Assembly (NCBI GenBank): GCA_002412775.1
Contig: DHVT01000011.1
Location: forward strand, 216,431 to 280,430
Length of the DNA stretch: 64,000 bases
Reading direction: 5' to 3'
Source: Firmicutes bacterium UBA5201
Lineage (GTDB): Bacteria > Bacillota > Clostridia > Peptostreptococcales > Acidaminobacteraceae
The notes under the pieces are model-generated. The model was not told the DNA's origin and made no database searches. It worked only from the letters and a program-made list of their open reading frames with translations. This document shows positions 23,376-31,990 of the stretch, piece by piece (position 1 is the first letter of the stretch; every line of letters begins with the position of its first letter). The position numbers were made by a program, and so were the translations under genes.

Positions 23376-24686
23376 ATGGCAAAAGCTAGGGTTGTCCACT
23401 ATATAAATCAATTCTTTGCTGGCATTGGAGGCGAAGAACAGGCAAATGTAAAACCACATGTATCAGTAGAACTCCCGGTAATATCACAACAACTCGCCAA
23501 ACTATTGGGTGATGAAGCTGAAATAGTTGCGACTGTTGTTTGTGGGGATTCATATTTCAATGAAAATTTGGAAAGTGCAAAATCCGAAATTCTTGAGATG
23601 ATCAAGAAAGCCAATCCAGATATGCTCATCGCAGGCCCGGCATTCAATGCAGGACGATATGGGATGGCATGTGGAGCTGTTGTGAAAATGGTAAAGGATG
23701 AAATGGACCTTAAAGCGTTCACAGCGATGTACGAAGAGAATCCTGGTGTCGATGTATTCAAGAAAGACATATTGATCATCAAGACTAGTGATTCGGCTGC
23801 TGGAATGAGAAAAGCACTTCCATCTGTGGCCAAAATGGCTCTCAAGATCATCAACGGAGAGACCATCGGAACCCCCGATGAAGAAGGCACCATTACACGA
23901 GGGTTGCGTGTGAACGTGTTCAGTGAAGAGCGTGGATCCATGCGTGCTGTCAATATGCTGGTCAAGAAGCTAAAAGGCGAAAGCTTTACGACAGAGTATC
24001 CTATGCCTACATTTGATAGAGTGGCAGCAAAACCGGCCATTAAGGATATAACCAAGGCAAAGATAGCTGTAGTGACTTCAGGGGGCATTGTCCCTAAACA
24101 CAATCCTGATAGAATTGAGTCTTCGTCGGCTTCGAAATATGGCCGCTATGACATTTCCACATTCAAAACACTCAGTGAGGCAGATCATGAAACTGCTCAT
24201 GGGGGTTATGATCCCACCTATGCCAATTTAGACCCTAATAGAGTGGTACCTATTGATGTCCTCAGAGATTTGGAGCATGAAGGCAAGATTGGGAGCCTCT
24301 TTCAGTATTTTTATTCTACAGTTGGAAACGGAACTTCAGTCGCTAACTCAGTGAAGTATGCGGAAGACATAGCCAAGGATTTGCTTGCAAACAATGTTGA
24401 CGCAGTGATTCTCACCTCAACCTGAGGTACGTGTACTCGTTGCGGTGCAACGATGGTTAAAGAAATAGAACGTGCAGGTATTCCAGTCGTTCATATGTGT
24501 ACGGTAGTTCCAATTTCACTGACGGTAGGAGCAAATAGAATCATACCGACAATTGCAATACCTCATCCACTCGGGAACCCTTCACTTGAAGCTATCGAAG
24601 AGAAATTGCTTCGTAGAAAATTGGTGGAAAAGGCACTTGTGGCACTTGAAACTGAAGTGGACGGGCAAACTGTTTTTGAAGACTAA
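23376..24686 (+). CDS. grdB: Glycine reductase complex selenoprotein B subunit GrdB (UGA read as Sec)
   Basis: 436 residues from ATG 23376 (GAGGAGGG upstream; frames opening further 5' run into grdA). Starts AKARVVHYINQFFAGIGGEE. The in-frame UGA at 24423-24425 is Sec350 in LTST-U-GTCTRCGATMVKEI, the known GrdB active site. After it the frame continues through VVHMCTVVPISLTVGANRII to TAA 24684. GrdB Sec attacks the glycine Schiff base on GrdE and hands the carboxymethyl group to GrdA. The gene would be split in two by standard calling. A SECIS-like hairpin lies 12 nt downstream of the UGA. Confidence 0.96.
24426..24453 (+). promoter_or_regulatory. Putative bacterial SECIS element of grdB
   Basis: A perfect 7-bp stem (24437-24443 with 24447-24453) caps a GGT triloop; the loop begins 18 nt after the UGA. 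Bacterial SECIS elements need a small apical loop with an early G at about this distance for SelB binding, so geometry fits. Confidence 0.65.
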
Positions 24687-24691
24687 GACTT

Positions 24692-24725
24692 AAATTAGAT
24701 GGGCTTGTCCCATCTAATTTTTACT
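24692..24725 (+). terminator. Intra-operon hairpin between grdB and grdC
   Basis: Perfect 12-bp stem (24692-24703 with 24709-24720), 5-nt loop, followed by a short T run. It has the form of a weak terminator or processing/stability hairpin separating grdX-trxA-grdEAB from grdCD. Confidence 0.7.
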
Positions 24726-24754
24726 TGAGTAAAGAATATGTCGGAGGTGTTTAT

Positions 24755-26293
24755 ATGACCAATCCAGTTCTTAAAAATGCTAGTTATATTCTGGTGCACG
24801 CACCAGATATGATTGTGCACAATGGTACAACTGCCACTGTTGAAAAGAAGACCAATCATAATTCCGAATATCTGGAAAAACTAAGAGACTCTTTAAGGTC
24901 ATATGATGAAGTCGTGAATTATGCACCAAATCAAGTTTTTATTGGCAATATGACCCCAGAGAGCCTAAATGATTTGGTTATGCCGTGGTATACACAACCT
25001 GTAAAAGGTGAACGTTACGGCAAGTTCGGTGAAATCATGCCTCAAGATGAGTTCATTTGCATGATGAAAATTTCGGATGTATTTGATCTTGTGAAGTTGA
25101 GTCAATCCTTTACATCTGAACTGAAAACGAGACTATCGAATCATAATCTTTTTAGTGAAGATGAAATCAATCTTCTAAAAGATGGCGAACCTGATGAGAC
25201 AATTCTTTCCCTGGTGGTGGATCATCATAGCGAAGGCATTTATCATGATAACAAGCTCGTCGGCTGTGTGAAGAAAGCCCATGATTTCGATACCAATCTC
25301 AATGCCCATGTCATGTTTGAAAATTTGGTCGCAAAAGCGTCTGGTGTTCTCGCAGTCAAGCATTTGATGGCTCAAACAGATGTTCCTTTTGATGAAGTTG
25401 AATATGTGATTGAATGTTCAGAGGAAGCATGTGGGGATATGAACCAGAGAGGTGGAGGCAATTTTGCAAAGGCAATTGCTGAAGGTTCGGGGTTCTTAAA
25501 CGCCACTGGTTCGGATACGCGAGGATTCTGCGCAGGCCCGGCGCATGCGCTCATCAGCGCAGCTGCATTGGTCAAATCCGGTGTCTATAAAAATGTTGTA
25601 GTAGTAGGCGGCGGAGCAACTGCAAAACTTGGCATGAATGGTAAGGATCACGTGAAAAAAGGATTGCCGATTCTTGAAGATGTATTGGGTGGTTTTGCAG
25701 TATTGGTATCAGGAGATGACGGCATATCACCGGTTGTAAATTTGAGTTTGGTCGGTCGTCACACTGTTGGAACGGGTTCCTCACCACAAGCGGTCATTAC
25801 GGCACTGATCACACAACCTCTTGACAAAGGCGGACTTAAGATCACGGATGTGGACAAATATTCTGTGGAAATGCAGAACCCGGATATCACAAAACCTGCA
25901 GGTGCAGGGGATGTGCCGGAAGCGAATTACAAAATGATAGCAGCACTTGGTGTCAAAAGAGGTGAACTTGAAAAAGCGGAACTAATGAATTTCGTGAAAA
26001 CGCATGGTATGCCTGGTTTTGCACCAACACAAGGGCATATTCCTTCAGGTGTTCCATTTATAGGTTTTGCAATTGACCAAATCAAGTCTTCAGAACTCAA
26101 CCGTGTCATGATTGTAGGAAAGGGTAGCCTGTTCCTGGCAAGAATGACCAACCAATTTGATGGCGTTTCTTTCGTGATGGAGAAAAACAAGTCTGAAAAT
26201 GTTTGTGCGGAAAATTCCGGTTATGACGAGTCACAAGTGAAGCGGTTGATTGCCGATGCCATGAGAAAACTCGCAGAAAACTTGACGGAATAG
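24755..26293 (+). CDS. grdC: Glycine/sarcosine/betaine reductase component C subunit beta, GrdC
   Basis: 512 residues from ATG 24755 (CGGAGGTG 5 nt upstream; an in-frame TTG at 24725 lacks a site). It has the beta-ketoacyl synthase III-like fold of GrdC, with a Cys in ECSEEACGDMNQRGGGNFAK and glycine-rich ATGSDTRGFCAGPAHALISA. With GrdD it forms protein C, which converts the carboxymethyl-Se on GrdA to an acetyl thioester and releases acetyl phosphate. grdD follows after 13 bp. Confidence 0.95.
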   Translation: MTNPVLKNASYILVHAPDMIVHNGTTATVEKKTNHNSEYLEKLRDSLRSYDEVVNYAPNQVFIGNMTPESLNDLVMPWYTQPVKGERYGKFGEIMPQDEFICMMKISDVFDLVKLSQSFTSELKTRLSNHNLFSEDEINLLKDGEPDETILSLVVDHHSEGIYHDNKLVGCVKKAHDFDTNLNAHVMFENLVAKASGVLAVKHLMAQTDVPFDEVEYVIECSEEACGDMNQRGGGNFAKAIAEGSGFLNATGSDTRGFCAGPAHALISAAALVKSGVYKNVVVVGGGATAKLGMNGKDHVKKGLPILEDVLGGFAVLVSGDDGISPVVNLSLVGRHTVGTGSSPQAVITALITQPLDKGGLKITDVDKYSVEMQNPDITKPAGAGDVPEANYKMIAALGVKRGELEKAELMNFVKTHGMPGFAPTQGHIPSGVPFIGFAIDQIKSSELNRVMIVGKGSLFLARMTNQFDGVSFVMEKNKSENVCAENSGYDESQVKRLIADAMRKLAENLTE

Positions 26294-26306
26294 AGAGGTG
26301 ATTGTA

Positions 26307-27470
26307 ATGACAATCAACAAATTGATCAGTGATACCTTTTTGGAAATCGCAGATGCACTCGAGACTGGAACGTTTGGAAAACGTAGACGAATTGGTCTGA
26401 CGCTACTCGGAAGTGAACATGGTATGGACAACTTGATTCAAGGTGCCATACTTGCAAAAAAAAGCAACTCAGATATGGAAATCGTTCTGATTGGTCCTGA
26501 TCATTCAAGTGGTTTTGAAACCTTGATCGCAAATTCCGAAGAGGAAATGCATAAGGTAATGGAAAATGCTCTTGATGAAGGCGTGATAGATGCCGCTGTG
26601 ACGATGCATTATAATTTTCCAATCGGTGTTTCCACAGTAGGAAGAGCTATAGCTCCGGGAACAGGTCGAGAAGTATTCATTGCGACAACAACAGGAACTT
26701 CAGCGATCAATCGAATCGAAGCAATGGTGAAAAACTCGATTTATGGTGTCATTGCCGCAACTGCTTCAGGGATTGCCAAACCAACTATTGGAATACTCAA
26801 TGTAGATGGTGCCAGAACTGTGGAAAAAATATTGAGGCAAATTCAAAGTAAAGGTTTCGATTTCAAATTTGGTGAATCCAAAAGAAGCGATGGTGGTTTG
26901 ATCCTCAGAGGAAACGATTTGCTGCAAGGTGCCGTGGATGTGGTTGTCACAGATACTTTGACTGGTAATATAATCATGAAAATGTTATCTTCGTTTACGA
27001 GCGGAGGCAACTATGAAAACTTAGGATATGGTTATGGTCCAGGTATTGGTGAAGGCCAGCACCGAAATATATTGATCCTGTCAAGGGCTTCAGGCGAGCC
27101 TGTGGTTGCTGGTGCTTTAAAATATGCGGATGAATTGGTGAAAAACAATTTGAATACAATTTCTGACGAGATTTTTGATAAGCTCAACCGAATCCATTGG
27201 AAAAACATTATTGAAGATGCACTTGAAAAACCATGTGAATCATCGGAAGTCAAAGCTCCCGATAAAATCGTCGTTACGGGCACCATTGTAGGGATTGATA
27301 TCATGGAACTGGAAGATGCTGTAAAGACTCTCTGGAGACAAGGCATCTATGCTGAAAGTGGCATGGGTTGCACAGGACCTATTTTGCTTGTGCCTGAGAC
27401 GCGTTTGAACGAGTGCATTAATCTACTTTCCAACGCGGGTTTATCTGGCATGGGTGGAGATCCTTGTTGA
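26307..27470 (+). CDS. grdD: Glycine/sarcosine/betaine reductase component C subunit alpha, GrdD
   Basis: 387 residues from ATG 26307 (GAGGTG 6 nt upstream). N-terminal LISDTFLEIADALETGTFGK and later GSEHGMDNLIQGAI are typical. Central ATTTGTSAINRIEAMVKNSI and the PlsX/phosphotransacetylase-like fold suit its role in forming acetyl phosphate. The C-terminus ends AESGMGCTGPILLVPETRLN and SGMGGDPC, a Cys-rich end seen in GrdD. A strong terminator follows, closing the grd cluster. Confidence 0.95.
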   Translation: MTINKLISDTFLEIADALETGTFGKRRRIGLTLLGSEHGMDNLIQGAILAKKSNSDMEIVLIGPDHSSGFETLIANSEEEMHKVMENALDEGVIDAAVTMHYNFPIGVSTVGRAIAPGTGREVFIATTTGTSAINRIEAMVKNSIYGVIAATASGIAKPTIGILNVDGARTVEKILRQIQSKGFDFKFGESKRSDGGLILRGNDLLQGAVDVVVTDTLTGNIIMKMLSSFTSGGNYENLGYGYGPGIGEGQHRNILILSRASGEPVVAGALKYADELVKNNLNTISDEIFDKLNRIHWKNIIEDALEKPCESSEVKAPDKIVVTGTIVGIDIMELEDAVKTLWRQGIYAESGMGCTGPILLVPETRLNECINLLSNAGLSGMGGDPC

Positions 27471-27485
27471 TAAGACATCTAATTT

Positions 27486-27530
27486 AAGAATACAAAGGTG
27501 AATACATATTGCCTTTGTATTCTTTTTTTT
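27486..27530 (+). terminator. grd cluster terminator
   Basis: 13-bp stem (27486-27498 with 27512-27524), 13-nt loop and T8 run, 15 bp after the grdD stop. Confidence 0.85.
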
Positions 27531-27599
27531 GCGAATCACAGGGTCTTTGGGGTATACTTATGAAAGAGTGCAAGACATAGAACGAAGGAAAGTGGTGAG

Positions 27600-29129
27600 A
27601 TGAAAGAATCTATAGCAATTATTGACCTCGGTTCAAACTCCATTCGGATGAATATTTTTGGAATAAATGATCAAGGTGGTTACAGCATATACGACCAAGC
27701 CAGTGAAATGGTCCGTTTGAGCGAGGGACTTGGTAGCGATCTGATTTTGAAAGAAGAACCGATAAAAAGAACCATCAGTGCACTGATTTACTTTCAAAAA
27801 TTGATTGAAGTCAATTCTGTCAAAAAAGTATATGCACTTGCAACCGCAGCTGTTAGAATGGCTAAAAATCAGCATGTGTTTTTGGAACGCGTGAGACTGG
27901 AAACGGGCTTTGAATTCACTGTGTTATCAGGAAACCAGGAAGCCTACTATGATTATTTGGGTGTAGTCAATTCCATGGAACTTAAAGACGCTCTTATTGT
28001 CGATATAGGCGGTGGAAGCACAGAGCTGATTTGGATGAAGGAGCGAGAACTGATTAAAGCGATCAGTTTACCAATTGGTTCGGTCACTTTATCGGAAAAG
28101 TTCAGCGACATCAAGTCTCGAAAAAAGAGAATGGAAATGGCTGAAAAGTATATTAAAGCCTTTTACAAGAAAATCGATTGGTTAAGTGAACTCAAGGGAA
28201 GTCCTATTATCGGACTGGGGGGAGTCATCCGTACACTGGGTAAAGTCGATCGCGCCAAGCATGGTTATCCACTGGAAAACCTGCACAATTATAGATTACA
28301 TGAGACTGAAGTTCAAGCCATATGCAATCAGATATTTGAATGCGATCAAAAGGGTCTTGAGAAAATATCCGGGATCAGCAAAAGGAGAGCGGATATCATA
28401 GGACTCGGACTATTGCCTTTCAAATGCTTGTTTGAGATGAATGACGCCCCTGAAATTCGGATCAGTGGAAATGGTCTTAGGGACGGTTATTTCTATGAAA
28501 AGTACTTCACTTCAATTGGAAAGCCATCAATAGTGGAGGATGTCCTTTTGCAGAGCAAAGAGAATATCATGCGTCGTTTTGATGTGAATCAGAAGCATGC
28601 CAATCATGTAAAGAATCTGACCCTAAAGCTCTTTGATGGACTGAGTCAGGCTTTTGAGTTTGAACCCGGAGACCGAAAAATATTGAGTACTGCAGCTATG
28701 CTCCATGATATTGGAATGCATATCGAATATTATGACCACCACATTCATGGTTATTACCTCATCATGAACGGAAGACTTGAAGGGTTGACAAATGCTGAGC
28801 GGATTTCCGTCGCTTTTTTGGTAGGAAATCATCGATCCTCTGGCATTAAGAGTCAAATGGATGACTATATAGGCATTGTCAGTAAAAACGAGATTCAAAG
28901 GCTTTGGAAGTTGGCTGTGATACTGATGCTTTGCGAGCAATTTGACCGAGCTGAAAACGGTGTGGTAGAGGATTTGGATGTCAAGATTACTTCAGAAACG
29001 ATTGAAATCCACATGATTTCTACGGACACACTTGATCTTGAAATCTCATCCGCAAAGCAATTCAGCGACCGATTCGAGAAAATATATCAAAGACAAGTTC
29101 AATTTATAAGATGTGAAGGAGGATTATAA
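27600..29129 (+). CDS. Ppx/GppA-family exopolyphosphatase / pppGpp phosphatase
   Basis: 509 residues. N-terminal ASKHA fold: AIIDLGSNSIRMNIF, phosphate-binding LATAAVRMAKN, LSGNQEAYYDYLG, and VDIGGGSTELIWM. The C-terminal third is an HD-type domain with AAMLHDIGMHIEYYDHHIHG and NHR, as in longer Ppx enzymes. It hydrolyses terminal phosphates from polyphosphate or pppGpp. It starts just after the grd terminator; with PPK2 on the other side of the grd cluster, the two polyphosphate enzymes bracket it. A HAD gene starts one base after its stop. Confidence 0.93.
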   Translation: MKESIAIIDLGSNSIRMNIFGINDQGGYSIYDQASEMVRLSEGLGSDLILKEEPIKRTISALIYFQKLIEVNSVKKVYALATAAVRMAKNQHVFLERVRLETGFEFTVLSGNQEAYYDYLGVVNSMELKDALIVDIGGGSTELIWMKERELIKAISLPIGSVTLSEKFSDIKSRKKRMEMAEKYIKAFYKKIDWLSELKGSPIIGLGGVIRTLGKVDRAKHGYPLENLHNYRLHETEVQAICNQIFECDQKGLEKISGISKRRADIIGLGLLPFKCLFEMNDAPEIRISGNGLRDGYFYEKYFTSIGKPSIVEDVLLQSKENIMRRFDVNQKHANHVKNLTLKLFDGLSQAFEFEPGDRKILSTAAMLHDIGMHIEYYDHHIHGYYLIMNGRLEGLTNAERISVAFLVGNHRSSGIKSQMDDYIGIVSKNEIQRLWKLAVILMLCEQFDRAENGVVEDLDVKITSETIEIHMISTDTLDLEISSAKQFSDRFEKIYQRQVQFIRCEGGL

Positions 29130-29130
29130 A

Positions 29131-29865
29131 ATGTATAAAGCGATTATTTTGGATTTATATGGTACTTTGCTTGATATTCACACCGATGAGTCACAGGAAT
29201 ATCTTTGGAACAAAATGGCTTTTTTCTTTAAGATGAAAGGTGCGGATTACTCTTCAGTTGAATTGAGGAACGCTTACACAGAACAAGTGGATCAACTCCT
29301 TGAAAAGAAAAGAATGAAAGGCGTTGAACATCCCGACATAGATGTTCTTAAAGTATTCAAGAACCTTTTCAAAATTAAGAACATGGAATCTTCAAGAAGC
29401 ACAGCTCTCGAAATGGCTAGATTCTTTAGAATCATATCACTTGATTATGTGCGTTTGTATCCAGGAGCGATTGAACTTTTGGAGTATTTGAAAGCCGAAA
29501 AGTACAAAATATTTTTATTGTCGAACGCACAAGAATCGTTTGCTTTTGATGAACTGGATTTTACTGGAATCAGTAAATATTTTAAATCGATTTACATTTC
29601 ATCTGGTTATAAAATTGCTAAGCCTGATGAGGATTTTTTCAAAATACTCCTTGAAAAAGAGCATTTGTCTCCAGCTGACTGTCTCATGATCGGCAATGAC
29701 CACACAACGGACATAGAGGGTGCAAACCGTTTGGGGATGGACAGCATTTATATTCATACCAACTGCTCACAGAGAGTGGTTCCTGATGAGATCGGAGCAA
29801 AATGGCGTGTGGATTCGGGAGACTTGTTTGAGGTTTTGGAAGTCATCAAATCCTTTGAAAAGTGA
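29131..29865 (+). CDS. HAD-superfamily hydrolase
   Basis: 244 residues from ATG 29131 (GAAGGAGG upstream, overlapping the Ppx end). HAD motif I is ILDLYGTLLDI: the nucleophile Asp is kept, but the usual second Asp is Tyr (DxYGT), as in haloacid dehalogenase-like and some pyrimidine nucleotidase branches. Motif II LLSNAQ, motif III Lys in SGYKIAKPDEDFF and motif IV MIGNDHTTDIEGANRLGM follow. Cytosolic phosphatase or dehalogenase-like enzyme; substrate unknown. Second gene of a three-gene operon. Confidence 0.9.
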   Translation: MYKAIILDLYGTLLDIHTDESQEYLWNKMAFFFKMKGADYSSVELRNAYTEQVDQLLEKKRMKGVEHPDIDVLKVFKNLFKIKNMESSRSTALEMARFFRIISLDYVRLYPGAIELLEYLKAEKYKIFLLSNAQESFAFDELDFTGISKYFKSIYISSGYKIAKPDEDFFKILLEKEHLSPADCLMIGNDHTTDIEGANRLGMDSIYIHTNCSQRVVPDEIGAKWRVDSGDLFEVLEVIKSFEK

Positions 29866-29879
29866 TGGAGGAAAATCAC

Positions 29880-30782
29880 ATGAACATCATAGAATCCTTA
29901 CTTGATGCTGACCCTTCGGTAAAACGTATGACTCAAAAATACCTTTTGGATATGAATCCTGACTTTGTGGAAGACGGTTGGATTTCAAGATTCTTGGGAT
30001 TTTTTGATTCTGAAACTGGAACATGGGGTGGTGGCATATACGGTCCCAAATGGATCTCAACGTTTTATACGCTAAGAGATCTTGCCTCTCTGGAAATCAG
30101 ACCAGATCATCCCATTTATCAAATAGGGCTGGATACACTCATCAAACACATGTGGTCAGACAAGTGGCATGAAGACGACGTCTGTGTGGTGGCAATGCTT
30201 GTGAGTCTTTTGACTTATGGTCAATCGGACTCGAAAATTGTAGATGATATGATCTCATACCTCATTGGCACTCAATTGAAAGATGGCGGGTGGAACTGTG
30301 CCATTACATACAAACCGTCAGACAAAAGCTCCATCAATACGACCCTTTCTGTTCTGGAAGCTTACAGGGATTATGAGCAATTCGGGTACACCACACATTT
30401 AAAAACTGTACTAGAGCAGACCATACCAGGACAGGACTACCTTTTGAAAAGACATTTGATGTATCGTCTGACAAACGATGAATTGGTGATTTCATACATC
30501 AAGGATTTTCACTTTCCCACACGTTGGAAGTATGATGTCCTGAGAGCACTGTGTTATTTTGCTTCAGTCAATTACGAGAAAGTGCCCGAACTGTCTGAAG
30601 GGTTGTCGCTTTTGAAAAACAAATTCAAAAAAGGCTATTTGCATAAAGGACCAACCTATACAGGAAAACATCATTTCAAAATGGAAACAGGGAAAATTGG
30701 GACTATGAACACTTTGAGAGGTCTTATGGTGCTGAGAACGTTTGAACCGGATGAATATTACAGAATTATAAATATGGAATAA
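29880..30782 (+). CDS. Prenyltransferase/squalene-cyclase-like alpha/alpha-toroid protein
   Basis: 300 residues from ATG 29880 (GGAGG about 9 nt upstream). Helical-barrel repeats are marked by GTWGGGIYGPKWISTFYTL and TQLKDGGWNCAITYKPSDKS, the QW/GGW-type motifs of the prenyltransferase and squalene oxidase repeat fold. No DXDD or DXDDTA cyclase motif is seen, so terpene cyclisation is not supported; many clostridial relatives are uncharacterised. Third gene after Ppx/GppA and HAD, followed by a terminator. Confidence 0.75.
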   Translation: MNIIESLLDADPSVKRMTQKYLLDMNPDFVEDGWISRFLGFFDSETGTWGGGIYGPKWISTFYTLRDLASLEIRPDHPIYQIGLDTLIKHMWSDKWHEDDVCVVAMLVSLLTYGQSDSKIVDDMISYLIGTQLKDGGWNCAITYKPSDKSSINTTLSVLEAYRDYEQFGYTTHLKTVLEQTIPGQDYLLKRHLMYRLTNDELVISYIKDFHFPTRWKYDVLRALCYFASVNYEKVPELSEGLSLLKNKFKKGYLHKGPTYTGKHHFKMETGKIGTMNTLRGLMVLRTFEPDEYYRIINME

Positions 30783-30790
30783 ATGCGTAA

Positions 30791-30820
30791 AAAATTCTCA
30801 TTTAAGAGGATTTTTTTTTG
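30791..30820. terminator. Terminator hairpin
   Basis: 10-bp stem (30791-30800 with 30807-30816, one G-T pair), 6-nt loop, T run; between the toroid gene and the convergent AraC gene. Confidence 0.7.
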
Positions 30821-30836
30821 TGCGTTGGTGGTGTGA

Positions 30837-31832
30837 TCATTTAGGCCGCAAATATTTATTTTGGGTTTCGAGGACATTCATTTTCAATCCGTAAGTATCC
30901 TCCATATTGGCGTGATCACTGATTTTATGGAGTTTGTGTGTCAGTTCCATAAGCATCTTAGGATAACTGAAGCCTTTGACACCAAAATGAATATCATCTT
31001 TCATGATTTTACGATATTTGAGTGCAGTAACGTGAAATTTTTCCTTCATTAGGGCATTCAAGTATTTCTGATCACTGAAGCCACAATTTGTAACAATCTC
31101 TCGAATGGGTGTGTCCGAATTCTTGAGTTCATAAAGCACTTTTTCCAATCGAACATTATTTAAGTATTCCTGAAAAGATATGCCAAGAATTTCCTTGATG
31201 AAATGGGATAAGCGGTGAGCACTGATGTTGACCAGTTTTGCGAGCGTCTCGAGTGTTATTTTTTCGGTATAGTGCTTGTTGATATAGGCATTGATTTTAT
31301 AAAATCGGATCAGATACAGATCATAATTTTTCTTTTTTATGTCGAGGTATCTTTCTTTTAATCTTACAGAGTACAAATCAAATAAATACATATTGTAGTA
31401 CCCAATAAGTCTATAACGCGTGTTGACGATAGAATCCAGAGGTTTCATCAAAGTGATCAGTTGTGACATGATGAGAGGGACTTCATGGTATTTATGGGCG
31501 AGCTCATCAAATGTGAAAACGCGATTTTTAAAGGGGAGCTTATCAAAAAAAAGATTCAAGCTTCTAAGATAGGATTTTTTGAATCGGAATGAAATGGAAA
31601 TGGTGTCACCAAAGGACTTCATAGAATGTTTTTGATTGATATAAATGATAAAGACATGATCGGGTGTCAGTTCATACGTTTTTCCTTCACAATCAATTAC
31701 AACTTTTCCTTCAAACAACCATATGAACTCCAGTTCATCGTGAACTTCTTCATCGTGATCGACATAGGCGTTGAAATAGCATTCAAAGGGCAAATCATAT
31801 TGCTCGAATGCATCGATACAGTTTTGTCTCAT
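30837..31832 (-). CDS. AraC-family transcriptional regulator
   Basis: 331 residues from ATG 31832 (GAGGAGA 7 nt upstream; an in-frame start 15 codons earlier has no site). N-terminal cupin: LEFIWLFEGKVVIDCEGKTY and LTPDHVFIIYINQKHSM. C-terminal double helix-turn-helix: ITLETLAKLVNISAHRLSHF, then FQEYLNNVRLEKVLYEL and PIREIVTNCGFSDQKYLNAL. A carbohydrate or small-ligand sensor is typical of this layout. It is divergent from the membrane protein / oxidoreductase unit at 31991. Confidence 0.9.
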   Translation of the reverse strand: MRQNCIDAFEQYDLPFECYFNAYVDHDEEVHDELEFIWLFEGKVVIDCEGKTYELTPDHVFIIYINQKHSMKSFGDTISISFRFKKSYLRSLNLFFDKLPFKNRVFTFDELAHKYHEVPLIMSQLITLMKPLDSIVNTRYRLIGYYNMYLFDLYSVRLKERYLDIKKKNYDLYLIRFYKINAYINKHYTEKITLETLAKLVNISAHRLSHFIKEILGISFQEYLNNVRLEKVLYELKNSDTPIREIVTNCGFSDQKYLNALMKEKFHVTALKYRKIMKDDIHFGVKGFSYPKMLMELTHKLHKISDHANMEDTYGLKMNVLETQNKYLRPK

Positions 31833-31925
31833 GACGGATTCTCCTCGCAATGTGTTGTTGTTTGTTAATTCTATCACATTATAAGAAATATGACAATTTA
31901 GCTAATCAAAATACGTTCGATACTA

Positions 31926-31954
31926 TTGTGGTTTGGCCCTCAATAAAGTATTCT
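31926..31954 (+). promoter_or_regulatory. Putative sigma-A promoter
   Basis: TTGTGG (31926-31931), 17-bp spacer, TATTCT (31949-31954); four of six matches in each box. The Crp/Fnr-type palindrome follows directly at the expected +1. Confidence 0.5.
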
Positions 31955-31956
31955 GA

Positions 31957-31974
31957 TTGTGAATTTAGTCACAA
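31957..31974 (+). promoter_or_regulatory. Crp/Fnr-type operator
   Basis: TTGTGAATTTAGTCACAA is a perfect TTGTGA-N6-TCACAA palindrome, the consensus of Crp/Fnr and HcpR-type regulators. It lies between a possible -10 and the ribosome site of the gene at 31991, implying repression. Confidence 0.75.
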
Positions 31975-31990
31975 AATATAGGGGGGTAAT

